From the NCBI RefSeq assembly GCF_000177635.2, contig NC_014836.1:1934001-1998000 (forward strand): a stretch of DNA of 64,000 bases, given 5' to 3'. Shown here piece after piece: positions 7,454 to 16,205 of this stretch; within the stretch, counting starts at the first letter, position 1, and every line of letters starts with the position of its first letter. Both the position numbers and the translations under genes were made by a program. This DNA is from Desulfurispirillum indicum S5 (GTDB lineage Bacteria > Chrysiogenota > Chrysiogenetes > Chrysiogenales > Chrysiogenaceae). The notes under the pieces are model-generated. The model was not told where the DNA came from, made no database searches, and worked only from the letters and a program-made list of their open reading frames with translations.

Positions 7454-7482
7454 TGCATATTTGACGCACTTGCCATTGTAAA
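7454..7482 (-). promoter_or_regulatory. Candidate promoter of the metal permease
   Basis: On the minus strand TTTACA, 17 bases and TATGCA. The -10 overlaps TCAAATATGC, and a similar TCAATATGC lies about 40 bp upstream (7491-7504), so a repressor could bind both. The 364-bp gap 7379-7742 otherwise holds only this and the hairpin at 7634-7674. Confidence 0.4.
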
Positions 7483-7633
7483 TTTCGTTTGCGCATATTG
7501 ATCCTTTCTGACGATGCATTGCACCGGGAATCGGAAAACATCATACAGAAAAAAGCACCTAAGAGAAATCGAATTATCTAACAAAAAGACTTTCTCAAAT
7601 TGCGCGCCTTCACGGCCGTTCTATGCAGAGAAC

Positions 7634-7674
7634 AGCGCCCGGTGCTCTTTCTGAAAAGAGCAGCCGGGCGCTTT
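7634..7674. terminator. Long hairpin between divergent/terminal units, possible bidirectional terminator
   Basis: AGCGCCCGG plus GCTCTTT pairs with AAAGAGC plus CCGGGCGCT around a CTGA loop, a stem of about 17 bp with one bulge. There is only a short T-tract (TTT) on the plus side and none on the minus side, so termination of the ppx operon here is plausible but not certain. Confidence 0.45.
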
Positions 7675-7742
7675 GATGAATCCGCAGCGGGAAGAAACAG
7701 TGACGGAGCACAAAACCTGGGGTGGGAATTCCGTGAAAGGTT

Positions 7743-8687
7743 TCAGCGGCTGGCTGCGTCGATAAGGGCCCCTTCACGCAGCCCATAATCGCTGACCATA
7801 AAGTGGTCCTGACAGAAGCAGGAGTTGATATTCAACGCAAGACAGAGCCCGGCAATAATGAGATCCTCGCGCCCTTTTTCTATGGGAAAAGCTTCGAGGC
7901 GCTGAGCCAGGGTCATATCCGAGAGCTTATCCAGGAACATCTTCGTGTCCTTGACAGTACAGGTCATGCCATTGATAAGCCTGGGACTGTACTCCTGCTG
8001 CCCGGAAAGCACATGGGCTGCCGTGGTGTAGGTGCCAGCAGTACCGACGATCTTCAGGTGGGTCAGGTCAAAGCGGGCAAACTCCTCATGGACGGTATCG
8101 AGCTTCTCCAGGACGAACTCCTGCATATTCAGGTACTCCTCTATACTTAAAGGAGCACGGGTAATAAACTTCTCCGTCAAACGCACGACACCCATTTCCA
8201 CAGACCGACTGTGGAGCAGGTTGGTGTCACGATCCACCAGAATAAACTCAACACTACCGCCACCGATATCCACGATCAGCTTATTGCCGGCTGCCTTCAC
8301 GGCGGCGCAGACACCCAGGGCCGCCAGGCGGGCTTCTTCAGCACCATCAACCACCCGCACTTCCAGGCCGGTGTCCTGCTGCACCGTTTCAATGAACTCA
8401 AGGCGATTGCTGGCACTGCGTACCGCACTGGTGGCAATGATATTCAAGTGCTGCGAAGGCAGGGCAAAGTCATCAAAGCACCGCTTGTATTCGGCCAGAA
8501 CTTCAACACTGCGCTGAATGGCCTCGGGCAGGAGGAAACCATTTTCCATCTGCTTGCCAAGGCGTGTAACATGACGCCTGGAGTCGTGAATAACGAGTCC
8601 CCTGGCGGGGGAGTATTCACCAATGAGCATGCGAATGGTGTTACTGCCAATATCGACAGCTCCCCGCAAGCGGCTTTCAACTGTCAT
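7743..8687 (-). CDS. Ppx/GppA-family polyphosphate / pppGpp phosphatase (copy 1)
   Basis: A 314-residue actin-fold phosphatase. The phosphate-1 motif is AVDIGSNTIRMLIGE and the phosphate-2 motif is LIVDIGGGSVEF, with the adenosine-type block IVGTAGTYTTAA. The length matches the short two-domain form that lacks a C-terminal HD domain. The family hydrolyses terminal phosphates of polyphosphate or the 5' phosphate of pppGpp, and the two cannot be separated by sequence here. It is the last gene of a seven-gene operon and overlaps the gamma-carbonic-anhydrase gene by 11 nt. A second, diverged family member sits beside ppk1 at 48976, so this copy may serve the pppGpp role; that is a guess from context. 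Confidence 0.87.
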   Translation of the reverse strand: MTVESRLRGAVDIGSNTIRMLIGEYSPARGLVIHDSRRHVTRLGKQMENGFLLPEAIQRSVEVLAEYKRCFDDFALPSQHLNIIATSAVRSASNRLEFIETVQQDTGLEVRVVDGAEEARLAALGVCAAVKAAGNKLIVDIGGGSVEFILVDRDTNLLHSRSVEMGVVRLTEKFITRAPLSIEEYLNMQEFVLEKLDTVHEEFARFDLTHLKIVGTAGTYTTAAHVLSGQQEYSPRLINGMTCTVKDTKMFLDKLSDMTLAQRLEAFPIEKGREDLIIAGLCLALNINSCFCQDHFMVSDYGLREGALIDAASR

Positions 8688-9201
8688 GGAGATATTCCTC
8701 AGCCAGATCCGTATAGGTTTTCGACGATTTCAGCAAAAATGCCCGTTCCTGCTCTGAAAGCTGGCGTTTGATAACTGCAGGATTGCCCACCACCATGGAG
8801 CCAGCGGGTATATCCATACCCTGCTTCACCACGGCTCCCGCACCGATGACGCAGTCATCGCCAATGGTCGCTCCATTGAGCACTATAGCTCCCATGCCCA
8901 CCAGCACACGGTCACCAATATGGCACCCGTGCAGGGTCACATTATGCCCCACCGTCACGTCTTCACCGATGACAGTCGGGTGGGATGGGTTTCCATTGAC
9001 ATGGACAACGGCACCATCCTGGATATTGGTACGCGCGCCGACGCGAATGAAGTTCACATCGGCGCGAAGAATGGCCCCATACCAGATACTGGCCTGGGGA
9101 GCCAGCACCAGGTCACCGATCAGCACTGCCGTGGGCGCCACAAAACAGCTCTCATGAACGGTGGGCGTAACGCCACGGTATGGGCGGGAGAGAAAACTCA
9201 T
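8677..9201 (-). CDS. Gamma-carbonic-anhydrase-like hexapeptide protein (YrdA/CaiE family)
   Basis: A 174-residue left-handed beta-helix protein with many hexapeptide repeats (VAPTAVLIGDLVLAP, IGDRVLVGMGAIVLNG, IGDDCVIGAGAVV). Metal-ligand histidines are in AVVHVNGN and TVGHNVTLHGC, matching the three Zn-binding His of gamma-class carbonic anhydrases. A C-terminal helix follows. YrdA homologues bind zinc, but many lack measurable CO2 hydration activity, so the physiological substrate is open. It overlaps hflC by 4 nt and ppx by 11 nt. Confidence 0.88.
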   Translation of the reverse strand: MSFLSRPYRGVTPTVHESCFVAPTAVLIGDLVLAPQASIWYGAILRADVNFIRVGARTNIQDGAVVHVNGNPSHPTVIGEDVTVGHNVTLHGCHIGDRVLVGMGAIVLNGATIGDDCVIGAGAVVKQGMDIPAGSMVVGNPAVIKRQLSEQERAFLLKSSKTYTDLAEEYLHDS

Positions 9202-10055
9202 CGTTTGTCCATCAGGCTGCGGAAGAATTCTGACTCCTCGTTAAGAATGATAGTGCTGTTTTCTTTCAGTGACGCGCGATAGAGATCCAGCTCACGCATG
9301 AAGCGATAGAACTGGGGATTTCTACTGAGGGCTTCCGCATAGATGTTGGCAGCTTCCGCATCACCTTCACCGCGCAGCTGTTCCTGCTCGCGGTAGGCTT
9401 CCGCCAGGATGATGGCACGCTGACGATCACTGTCTGCACGGATGCGGGCAGCTGCTTCCTCACCCTCCGAGCGATACTGGGTGGCGATCTTTTCACGCTC
9501 CGTGGCCATACGGTCAAATACCGCCCGCTCGTTTTCCGTGGGCAGATCGGCCCGCTTGATACGCATATCGACTATTTCAATTCCAAGGGGCTGAGCCTTC
9601 TCATTGGCACTGCTGGTGATGCTGCGCATGATTTCCAGACGGTTGTAGTTGATGACGTCGATGAAATCAAAGGAACCAATTTCCAGGCGCGCCTCTGCAT
9701 AGATCAGATCGGCAATGCGGCGACGGGCGCCCTCTTCGTTGTGTACAGAAGTCATGAAGAGCAGGGGGTCAGTGATACGCCACTGTACGAAGTTATCCAC
9801 CACCAGGGTCTTCTTGTCACGGGAGAGCATTTCAAAAGTGGAACCATCGTAGGTGAGCAGTCGGCGATCAAAATAGAATACCTCCTGAATGAAGGGAATC
9901 TTGACGTACAGCCCTGGCTCCATGATGGTACGCACCGGTTTGCCCAGCTGGGTAACCACGGCGCTCTGGGTAAAGGTAACTATATACAGAGACATATAGG
10001 CCAGCAGGCCAAAAACGATGATAATGGGGAATATGAAAAATTTTACAGGTTTCAC
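9198..10055 (-). CDS. hflC: HflC, membrane protease-modulator subunit (SPFH/band 7)
   Basis: A 285-residue protein with an N-terminal anchor helix (residues about 4-26) and an SPFH/band 7 domain (VTQLGKPVRTIMEPGLYVKIPF), then a charged helical region rich in Glu, Ala and Arg (EGEEAAARIRADSDRQRAI). With HflK it forms the large periplasm-facing cage around the FtsH protease. The start is GTG at 10055 with AAGGAGG 7 nt upstream. The nearby ATG at 10060 is out of frame. It lies 12 nt after hflK and overlaps the next gene by 4 nt. Confidence 0.93.
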   Translation of the reverse strand: MKPVKFFIFPIIIVFGLLAYMSLYIVTFTQSAVVTQLGKPVRTIMEPGLYVKIPFIQEVFYFDRRLLTYDGSTFEMLSRDKKTLVVDNFVQWRITDPLLFMTSVHNEEGARRRIADLIYAEARLEIGSFDFIDVINYNRLEIMRSITSSANEKAQPLGIEIVDMRIKRADLPTENERAVFDRMATEREKIATQYRSEGEEAAARIRADSDRQRAIILAEAYREQEQLRGEGDAEAANIYAEALSRNPQFYRFMRELDLYRASLKENSTIILNEESEFFRSLMDKR

Positions 10056-10067
10056 GCCATGGCCTCC

Positions 10068-11174
10068 TTAATTGCGTGCCGATGGAGTGCGAACTCCATC
10101 AAGTGGCAGATAGGGCAGAACTCCGCTGCCGGCATCGCTGTCGATCAGGAAGAGCTTCGTCTTGGGAAGCGTCTCCTGCAGCGTGTCGAACATGAGGCGG
10201 TCGCGGGTTACCGCGGGGGCCAGCCTGTATTCACTTTCCATAGCCAGGAAACGGGCCACGTCACCACGGGCGCGCAGAATGCGCTCTTCACGGTAGGCGC
10301 TGGCAGCTTCCATAATCTGAGCGGCTTCACCACGCGCCTGGGGCAGGATCTGGTTGCGGTACCCCTGGGCCTGGTTGATAAACCGTTCGCGATCCTCACG
10401 GGCGCTGACAACTTCGCGGAAGGCGCCAGCAACCTGCTGGGGCGGCTGAACGTCATAGAGTTCAACGGACAGAATCTCCAGGCCAGCGCGATACTCATTC
10501 AGGGCCTTTTGCAGCTGCTCGCGAATATTCATCTGTATTTCAAATTTCCCCACGGTCAGGGCGTTGTCTATGGATTCACCACCCATAACTTCACGCACTG
10601 AGGAGGCTGCCGTGTTCTGCAGCGTCTGCAGGGAGTCGCGCACTTCAAACATATAGTCAATGATATCGCGGATGCGGAACTGAACAATGACTTTGACATC
10701 GAGAATATTTTCATCGCCAGTCAGCATCAGGGACTCCTGCCCCACCGAAATAATGCGATCATCGCGCTGGCTGGCTGCGCTGCGGAAACCGATTTCCAGG
10801 CGCTGCACCGTGGTGACACTGGCCACATAGCGCCGCTCTATGGGATAGGGCAGGGTAATGTGAGGACCGGGACCCAGAGTACGGTCATACTTTCCGAAGC
10901 GCAAAATCGCCGCCTGCTCCTCGGGCTTGAGTATCAGAATGCCTGTGGAAAGCCAGGCCAGCAGGATAACCACCAGCAGAATCACGGGCACTTTTTTGTC
11001 AAAATTGCCGGGAAACTTAAAGTCTTTGGGAAGGTTTACCTTGAAATTCCCGGGATTGAAACCTCCACCTCCGCCACCAGGGCCGGAGCCGCCGCCACCA
11101 AAGGGCGACTTGCGGTGCTTTTCCCACGGGTTGTTGTATTGGGAAAATACTTTTGAAAGAGCGAATTTAGACAT
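10068..11174 (-). CDS. hflK: HflK, membrane protease-modulator subunit (SPFH/band 7)
   Basis: A 368-residue protein. It starts with a cytoplasmic segment carrying NPWEKH and a long glycine-rich stretch (PFGGGGSGPGGGGGGF), the hallmark of HflK. One membrane helix (VILLVVILLAWLSTGILIL) and the SPFH domain with EEQAAILRFGKYDRTLGPGPHITLPYP follow, then a long coiled helix. It partners HflC in controlling FtsH. ATG 11174 is chosen because the ribosome-binding site AGGAGA lies inside the codons of the longer reading from 11186. It overlaps the NUDIX gene by 8 nt. Confidence 0.93.
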   Translation of the reverse strand: MSKFALSKVFSQYNNPWEKHRKSPFGGGGSGPGGGGGGFNPGNFKVNLPKDFKFPGNFDKKVPVILLVVILLAWLSTGILILKPEEQAAILRFGKYDRTLGPGPHITLPYPIERRYVASVTTVQRLEIGFRSAASQRDDRIISVGQESLMLTGDENILDVKVIVQFRIRDIIDYMFEVRDSLQTLQNTAASSVREVMGGESIDNALTVGKFEIQMNIREQLQKALNEYRAGLEILSVELYDVQPPQQVAGAFREVVSAREDRERFINQAQGYRNQILPQARGEAAQIMEAASAYREERILRARGDVARFLAMESEYRLAPAVTRDRLMFDTLQETLPKTKLFLIDSDAGSGVLPYLPLDGVRTPSARN

Positions 11175-11784
11175 GTTTCTCCTCAATGGTGTTATTCACT
11201 TCCGTCAGGAAGGTGGCCATCATTCTGGCCGTCGCGCCCCAAATGCGCTCCGAGCGGTACTGGAACACAGGGGAAATGATGCATTCAGAACCGTGCTCGA
11301 AATATTCCACAGGTACAGTATCAAGGTACAGGAAAAAATTCAATGGAACCCGGATAATGTACTCCACTTCTCGTGGATTCGGAGCAAAAGTCAGCGGTTC
11401 CTCCACAACGGCGAGATAGCAGTTGATGCGCGAGCAGGAGACATGGGCGAAGCCGATATCCACCAGGCCAGCCACACTGTCCTGGGGCACCGCGGCACCC
11501 ATTTCCTCTTCGAACTCGCGCAACGCGCACTGCAGCGGGTCCTCACCCGGCTCCAGGCGTCCTCCGGGAAAGGATATCTGCCGTGAGTGGTGATAGCCGT
11601 CAGCGGCGCGACGGATGAAAAGGACCTCGGAGGAAGTTCCATGGGCCAGCACGGGCAGAATGACCGATGCCACATTGCACTCCGGACTGTAAAAGCGGGG
11701 GCGCAATGGTCTGTTTTGTATTTTTCTCTGCAGGCGACTCAAAAGCGGTTTTTCGGAATATGCGCTAACGCAGGGAATATTCAC
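11167..11784 (-). CDS. NUDIX hydrolase, coenzyme A pyrophosphatase (NudL/YeaB) type
   Basis: A 205-residue protein with a complete Nudix box, GGRLEPGEDPLQCALREFEEEMGA, written here by its parts: the G, the E after five residues, and REFEEEMG. An LLFIRRA-like strand and QISFPGG precede it, as in the CoA-pyrophosphatase subfamily that cleaves CoA or acyl-CoA to 3',5'-ADP and phosphopantetheine. The subfamily motif LxxTxxxxR before the box is not obvious, so exact substrate is uncertain. It overlaps the DctP gene by 4 nt and hflK by 8 nt, deep inside the operon. Confidence 0.82.
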   Translation of the reverse strand: MNIPCVSAYSEKPLLSRLQRKIQNRPLRPRFYSPECNVASVILPVLAHGTSSEVLFIRRAADGYHHSRQISFPGGRLEPGEDPLQCALREFEEEMGAAVPQDSVAGLVDIGFAHVSCSRINCYLAVVEEPLTFAPNPREVEYIIRVPLNFFLYLDTVPVEYFEHGSECIISPVFQYRSERIWGATARMMATFLTEVNNTIEEKHV

Positions 11785-12827
11785 GGATTGTACCCTGCCT
11801 CAAGAATATGCCGGTAGGCACGGGAATAGTGTCTTTGCAGGGCTGGCGTGGTTTTCAGCTGAATATTCTTGCGCCACAGATCCCGCACCCCCGGCGGGAG
11901 CGTGACTATCTGCACCCGTTCGTCCTGCTTGAGCAGAGAGACAAAGCGCTGCTCACGGGTGCCCACCAGGTAGTTGATATACTCAGTGGTTCTGGCTGCT
12001 GCCACATCAATGGCCTCCTGCATTTCCGGTGAGAGTGACTGGTAGTAGGATTCGCTCATGAGGAAGGTGTAGATCATCAGGCTGTGATAGCTGAGGGTCA
12101 GGTACGGCTGAATACCCATCAGATTTTCATCGTAATAATTAATAACGGTATTCTCAGCACCATTCACCACGCCAAGACGCAGCATCTGGGGCATCTGTAA
12201 AAAAGAGATCACCTTGGGATGAGCACCGAAATGCTCGTAGAGCAGCCCGGTGTTTTCCCCCGACATGACCCGGATGGAAAGGCCTTTGAGATCTTCTGGA
12301 TAAACCACTTCGCGGATAGCGTTGGAAAAATGACGAAAGCCGTTGTCCCAGAATGCCAGCAGCCGCAGATCGTGCTCGCGCAGCTTCTCCCGCACATAAT
12401 CGCCATAGGGGCCTTCCAGCAGGCGATAATAGGATTCGCGGTCCTCAAAGAGGAAAGGAAAATCCAGCACCGCCAGTTCCGGCACAAAGACGGAGAGCTT
12501 GGATGTGGTGGGCGCGATGAAGTGTATGGCATCGCGATTCAGCGCCTCAATTGCCTCCACATCGATATAGCGCGTCGACGAAGGATAGATTTCAATATTC
12601 ACATCCTCGCCACCAGCGGTCTCACGCAACATCTGAGCGAAATAGGTGAAAGCTTCACCCTTGGGCGACTCCGGGTGCAGCACATGGGAGATGATCATGG
12701 GATACTTGCGGCTCTGCGCAGAAGGCTGGGGAGCGATAAACAGCCACATGAACAGCAGCATCAGGCACAGCGCCACCAGCGGCGTGCCCATGCGAGTGAT
12801 CGGCTTCTGGCCGGAAAAAAGGGGCAT
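11781..12827 (-). CDS. Orphan TRAP-type solute-binding protein (DctP family)
   Basis: A 348-residue protein with an N-terminal hydrophobic helix (residues about 15-33) and the DctP fold: ISHVLHPESPKGEAFTYFAQML, then IHFIAPTTSKLSVFVPELAVLDFPFLF, and the ligand-binding GLSIRVMSGENTGLLYEHFGAHPKVISF with the conserved arginine that contacts carboxylate ligands. It would capture an organic acid in the periplasm. No DctQ or DctM membrane subunit is near. Instead it follows a LytTR response regulator by 2 nt and overlaps the NUDIX gene by 4 nt. It may feed a distant transporter or act as a ligand sensor. The uncleaved look of the anchor (no clear AxA until after PSAQS) leaves membrane tethering open. 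Confidence 0.85.
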   Translation of the reverse strand: MPLFSGQKPITRMGTPLVALCLMLLFMWLFIAPQPSAQSRKYPMIISHVLHPESPKGEAFTYFAQMLRETAGGEDVNIEIYPSSTRYIDVEAIEALNRDAIHFIAPTTSKLSVFVPELAVLDFPFLFEDRESYYRLLEGPYGDYVREKLREHDLRLLAFWDNGFRHFSNAIREVVYPEDLKGLSIRVMSGENTGLLYEHFGAHPKVISFLQMPQMLRLGVVNGAENTVINYYDENLMGIQPYLTLSYHSLMIYTFLMSESYYQSLSPEMQEAIDVAAARTTEYINYLVGTREQRFVSLLKQDERVQIVTLPPGVRDLWRKNIQLKTTPALQRHYSRAYRHILEAGYNP

Positions 12828-12829
12828 AT

Positions 12830-13582
12830 CTAATAATTGAGTATGTTTTTCAGGATTTTGACTTTGTCACGCCCTACCGCCAGGTTGGTCTTGGCCTTGT
12901 CGTCCATGCCCACCTGGAAGGAGCCGCTGAACCAGGGAATCAGCTCACGTACCCGATTGAGATTGATGATATGGGAGCGGTGAATGCGCAGGAAAAGCTT
13001 GTCGTCCAGAATTTTCTCGAGATTCTGCAGGGTGTGATTTGAGTAGTACATCTCCTCATGGGTATGGAACTCCGTCTTACCTACGGAAGCGCCGATCCAG
13101 TAAATTTCCTCCTGATCGATGACCTTGAGCTTGCCGCGGGACTCCACCACGATTTTGCGAATGCGGTTACCCGTCAGTTCACTCATGGCGCTGCGCAGCT
13201 GCTCGTGATAGATTTTTTTCTCCTCAAGGCGCCCCTTGGCGCGCTCCAGCGCCTGAAGGATACGCTCGTCATTATAGGGCTTCAGGATGTAATCAACGGC
13301 ATTTACCTCAAAGGCTTTAATGGCATATTCGTCGTAGGCGGTGCAGAAAATGATCAGGGGGCGGTGAGCGTACTCCAGCAGCTCGGTAGCCACCTCAAAA
13401 CCATTCATATCCGGAAGCTCTATGTCCAGAAAGACCACATCGGGTTTAAGCTTTTTGATGACATCAAGGCTTTTGAGACCATTCTGAACATCCGCCACCA
13501 CCTCGACATTCTCGGCCTGCCGCAGGATATATTTAAGCTCGTCAACTGCGGGAGCTTCATCCTCCACTATAACCACTCTCAT
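12830..13582 (-). CDS. LytTR-family response regulator
   Basis: A 250-residue regulator: receiver domain residues 1-120 (VVIVEDEAPAVDELK, phospho-acceptor Asp in DVVFLDIELPDMNG, Lys in DYILKPYND) and a C-terminal LytTR DNA-binding domain about 145-245 (KIVVESRGKLKVI, FLRIHRSHIINLNRV, MDDKAKTNLAVGRDKV). Between them is a short coiled linker. LytTR regulators bind direct repeats and often control extracellular or membrane functions. ATG 13582 has AAGGAG at ideal spacing; an upstream in-frame ATG at 13600 has none. It is the first gene of the operon running to ppx. No partner kinase is adjacent. Confidence 0.92.
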   Translation of the reverse strand: MRVVIVEDEAPAVDELKYILRQAENVEVVADVQNGLKSLDVIKKLKPDVVFLDIELPDMNGFEVATELLEYAHRPLIIFCTAYDEYAIKAFEVNAVDYILKPYNDERILQALERAKGRLEEKKIYHEQLRSAMSELTGNRIRKIVVESRGKLKVIDQEEIYWIGASVGKTEFHTHEEMYYSNHTLQNLEKILDDKLFLRIHRSHIINLNRVRELIPWFSGSFQVGMDDKAKTNLAVGRDKVKILKNILNY

Positions 13583-13636
13583 AGGAGACTCCTTTGCCAA
13601 AGCAATAGAATATGGATTTAAAAAAACTTATAACTC

Positions 13637-14295
13637 AAGTTTCGCATCTTGTTGTCTTAGGTTAAGGTGTTATTATTCTGACATTTATCGCGCGGAAACT
13701 GTATTGATTTTGCATGCTTGATTTATCTGGTATTCCACTTTTTGTTTCCGGATATTGCCCTTTTTGACCGCGCAAAAAGGGCGCAAAAACGCGCCCCCCG
13801 AACGCCCGTTTTTCCGGTTCGTTAGCTCGCCTGTTCTGGAGATCCGACAGACACTGCTTCCCTGCAGTGCTGCCGGACCACTCACTTCCTGTGAGTGTCC
13901 CTTCGGGTCTTGCCAGCCAGGCGTCGCACTCACCGGACGGGCTCAGGGGGGAACGGCCTGTTTCTGCCTCTCCCCCGTGTGCTGGCCCAGCCAGGACGCG
14001 AAGACTGGAACGCTATGGACCCGCAGGGTTGACGCCACGACGGCGGCAACCGCAAACCAAAAGCCATGGAGGGCGGTTGTTTGCGGTCCCCAGTTCCAGG
14101 CGAGCGGACGGCTGAAAAGGACAGCACTGGGGGTCGCTTTTGCGCCACTTTTGGCGACCCAAAAGTGGCAAAAGAAACTCATAAACAGGGTGAGGGCAAT
14201 GTCAAGCGACGCAGTCTGTGCAGAACCATTTCCTCCATTTCAGCATGGCATGTGGGTCGGCGCCGACAACCTGCCGTTTCGGGGGTGCGAAACTT
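13637..14295 (+). repeat. MITE-like interspersed repeat, copy A (659 bp)
   Basis: Bounded by inverted repeats AAGTTTCGCA (13637) and TGCGAAACTT (14286-14295). A close copy lies in the opposite direction at 41974-42622. It contains two strong palindromes: GCCCTTTTT/AAAAAGGGC (13757-13782) and GCCACTTTTGG/CCAAAAGTGGC (14144-14169). Both pair changes relative to the other copy are compensatory, so the hairpins appear selected. Open frames in it do not resemble proteins. The element fills most of the gap between the LytTR regulator and mscS. No target duplication is evident at the ends. Confidence 0.8.
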
Positions 14296-14398
14296 CAATT
14301 ATAATATATATCAACTTTCCTCTTTTCAAGTTTCAATTCCATTTTTCTCCCCCTACGCCAGGATTCCTTTTTCCACTGAATGTGTTACACTGTCCCCC

Positions 14399-15343
14399 AT
14401 GAGCTACTATTTCCTCACCTATCTTGGCGTCGTCGGCCTCAGCGGTGCCATTATCCTGTGGTGGGTTCGCAGTCGTGTACGCGCCATTGAAGATCAGCGC
14501 GCCACCCGCGTCGAAGACTTCCACCGTTTTGACGCCGTGCGCACCACCTCCCCCCATAAAAACCCTGTGCAGAAGGCGCGCAGCCGCGCCCTGGAAAGCA
14601 TCGCCAACCGCTTTACCATCATCCGGCGCGTCCTGGTCGTCGGTATCTTCCTGGTATGGATCCTGGCGCTCATACTCCCCTTCCTGGGGCTGGTACCCGC
14701 CGCGGTTGTCTCCACCTTTGCCGCCGCCTTTGCCGTCATCCTTGGTATCGCCGCCAAGACCTTCGTGCAGAACTTCATCGCCGGCGTCGTCATCTCCTTT
14801 TCCAACCAGCTGCGCATCGGTGACACCGTCATCATGGACGGCAACTACGGCACCGTGGAAGATATCTCCATCACCCACACCGTCGTCAAAATCTGGGACT
14901 GGCGCCGCTACATTATCCCCAACAGCCGCATGCTGGAAAAAGAGTTCATCAACTACACCATCACCGACAGCTATATCTGGGCCCACATTGAATTCTGGGT
15001 CTCCTACGAAGCCGACCTGGAAGTGGTGGAAAAGGTGGCCCTGGAAATCGCCGAGCACAACCCCTACTCCTGCAAGGTGGAGCCGCCGAGTTTCTGGTAT
15101 ATGGGGCTCGACAAAGAGGGCGTCAAGTGCTGGCTGGCGGCCTGGGCCTCCCACCCTTCCGACGCCTGGAACCTGCGCTCCAACATGCGCTCTCAGCTGA
15201 AAAAAGAGCTGGAAGTTCTGGGTATTCACACCCACTTCCACCGTCACATGTGGGTGCCGGATGCCGGCCCGCAAACTGATCCCGCAGGCCAGCCGCATGG
15301 CAGTTCTGCATCAGTGGAAAAACCTATAATTTACACGGGATAG
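14399..15343 (+). CDS. MscS-family mechanosensitive ion channel
   Basis: A 314-residue membrane protein. An N-terminal helix (residues 2-20) is followed by two more (about 75-125). The pore-lining helix is VSTFAAAFAVILGIAAKTFVQNFIAG, and the adjoining beta domain begins LRIGDTVIMDGNYGTVEDISITHTVVKIWDWRRYIIPNS, the classical MscS middle domain. A soluble C-terminal domain follows. Such channels open on hypo-osmotic shock. The ATG at 14399 gives a short N-terminus beginning MSYYFLTYLGVVG. No clear Shine-Dalgarno precedes it. A TATAAT-like sequence at 14300, just beyond the repeat end, may be its -10. Confidence 0.9.
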   Translation: MSYYFLTYLGVVGLSGAIILWWVRSRVRAIEDQRATRVEDFHRFDAVRTTSPHKNPVQKARSRALESIANRFTIIRRVLVVGIFLVWILALILPFLGLVPAAVVSTFAAAFAVILGIAAKTFVQNFIAGVVISFSNQLRIGDTVIMDGNYGTVEDISITHTVVKIWDWRRYIIPNSRMLEKEFINYTITDSYIWAHIEFWVSYEADLEVVEKVALEIAEHNPYSCKVEPPSFWYMGLDKEGVKCWLAAWASHPSDAWNLRSNMRSQLKKELEVLGIHTHFHRHMWVPDAGPQTDPAGQPHGSSASVEKPIIYTG

Positions 15344-15488
15344 CCAGAGTTCATGCCATGGGCAAAACCCAGTGAACCTCCAGCGAAATCCATTGAGCCC
15401 GTGAGAGTTTCGTGGTAAAAATCCCTCTTCATTCCATCACCAGGATTTCCCGGAATAACCGTACAGTACATCAAATGGAGACAGCACC

Positions 15489-16205
15489 ATGGAAAAGCGC
15501 GAAAAGCTCTACGAAGGCAAAGCCAAGATTCTCTACGCCACCGATGACCCCAACCTGATCATCCAGTACTTCAAGGATGACGCCACCGCATTCAATGCCG
15601 AAAAAAAGGGCACCATCATCAACAAGGGAATCATGAACAACCGCACCAGTGAAATCATCTTCAATTTCCTGGAGAACCATGGCGTCCCCACCCATTTTGT
15701 CAAAAAGCTCAACGACCGCGAAATGCTCTGCAAGAAGGTGCAGATCATCCCTGTGGAAGTCATCACCCGTAATATCGTGGCCGGTTCCCTGGCCAAGCGC
15801 CTGGGAAGCGAAGAGGGCGTTCCCCTGGCCAAGCCCGTGGTGGAACACTGCTACAAGAGCGACGCCCTGGGCGACCCCTTCATCAACATCTACCACATCG
15901 ACGCCATGGGCTGGGCCACCCGCGAACAGATGGCCACTATTGACGAGCTGTCCCTGAAAATCAACGCTCTGCTGGTCAACTACTACCGCGATATCAATAT
16001 TAAGCTGGTGGACATGAAGCTGGAGTTTGGCGTGCACAAAGGCCAGATCATCCTGGCTGACGAAATGTGCCCCGACACCAGTCGCCTGTGGGACGCCACC
16101 ACCAACGAGAAGATGGATAAAGACCGCTTTCGCCGCGACCTGGGTAAAATCGAGGAATCCTACGCTGAAGTGGTGCGCCGCATCGAAAGCCGGGGTAACA
16201 AGTAA
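15489..16205 (+). CDS. purC: Phosphoribosylaminoimidazole-succinocarboxamide synthase
   Basis: A 238-residue SAICAR synthetase that joins CAIR with aspartate using ATP in purine synthesis. Signature stretches are KLYEGKAKILYAT at the N-terminus, EVITRNIVAGSLAKRLG, KLEFGVHKGQIILADEMCPDTSRLWD (ATP and metal site, shown by its parts) and KDRFRRDLG. Its length matches the bacterial short form. GGAG lies 10 nt upstream of the ATG. Its TAA shares one base with the purS ATG, so it heads a translationally coupled purC-S-Q-L operon. A 145-bp gap before it holds no feature I can name. Confidence 0.96.
   Translation: MEKREKLYEGKAKILYATDDPNLIIQYFKDDATAFNAEKKGTIINKGIMNNRTSEIIFNFLENHGVPTHFVKKLNDREMLCKKVQIIPVEVITRNIVAGSLAKRLGSEEGVPLAKPVVEHCYKSDALGDPFINIYHIDAMGWATREQMATIDELSLKINALLVNYYRDINIKLVDMKLEFGVHKGQIILADEMCPDTSRLWDATTNEKMDKDRFRRDLGKIEESYAEVVRRIESRGNK

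Noticed and set aside
13755-14402. Protein-coding genes inside the repeat copies
   Set aside because: Several frames are open in both copies, but they read as Arg/Pro/Gly-rich translations with no domains, and the hairpins rather than codons are conserved.
14333-15298. 321-codon minus-strand frame opposite mscS
   Set aside because: A low-complexity Gly/Asp/Val translation typical of an antisense shadow; mscS has clear family motifs.
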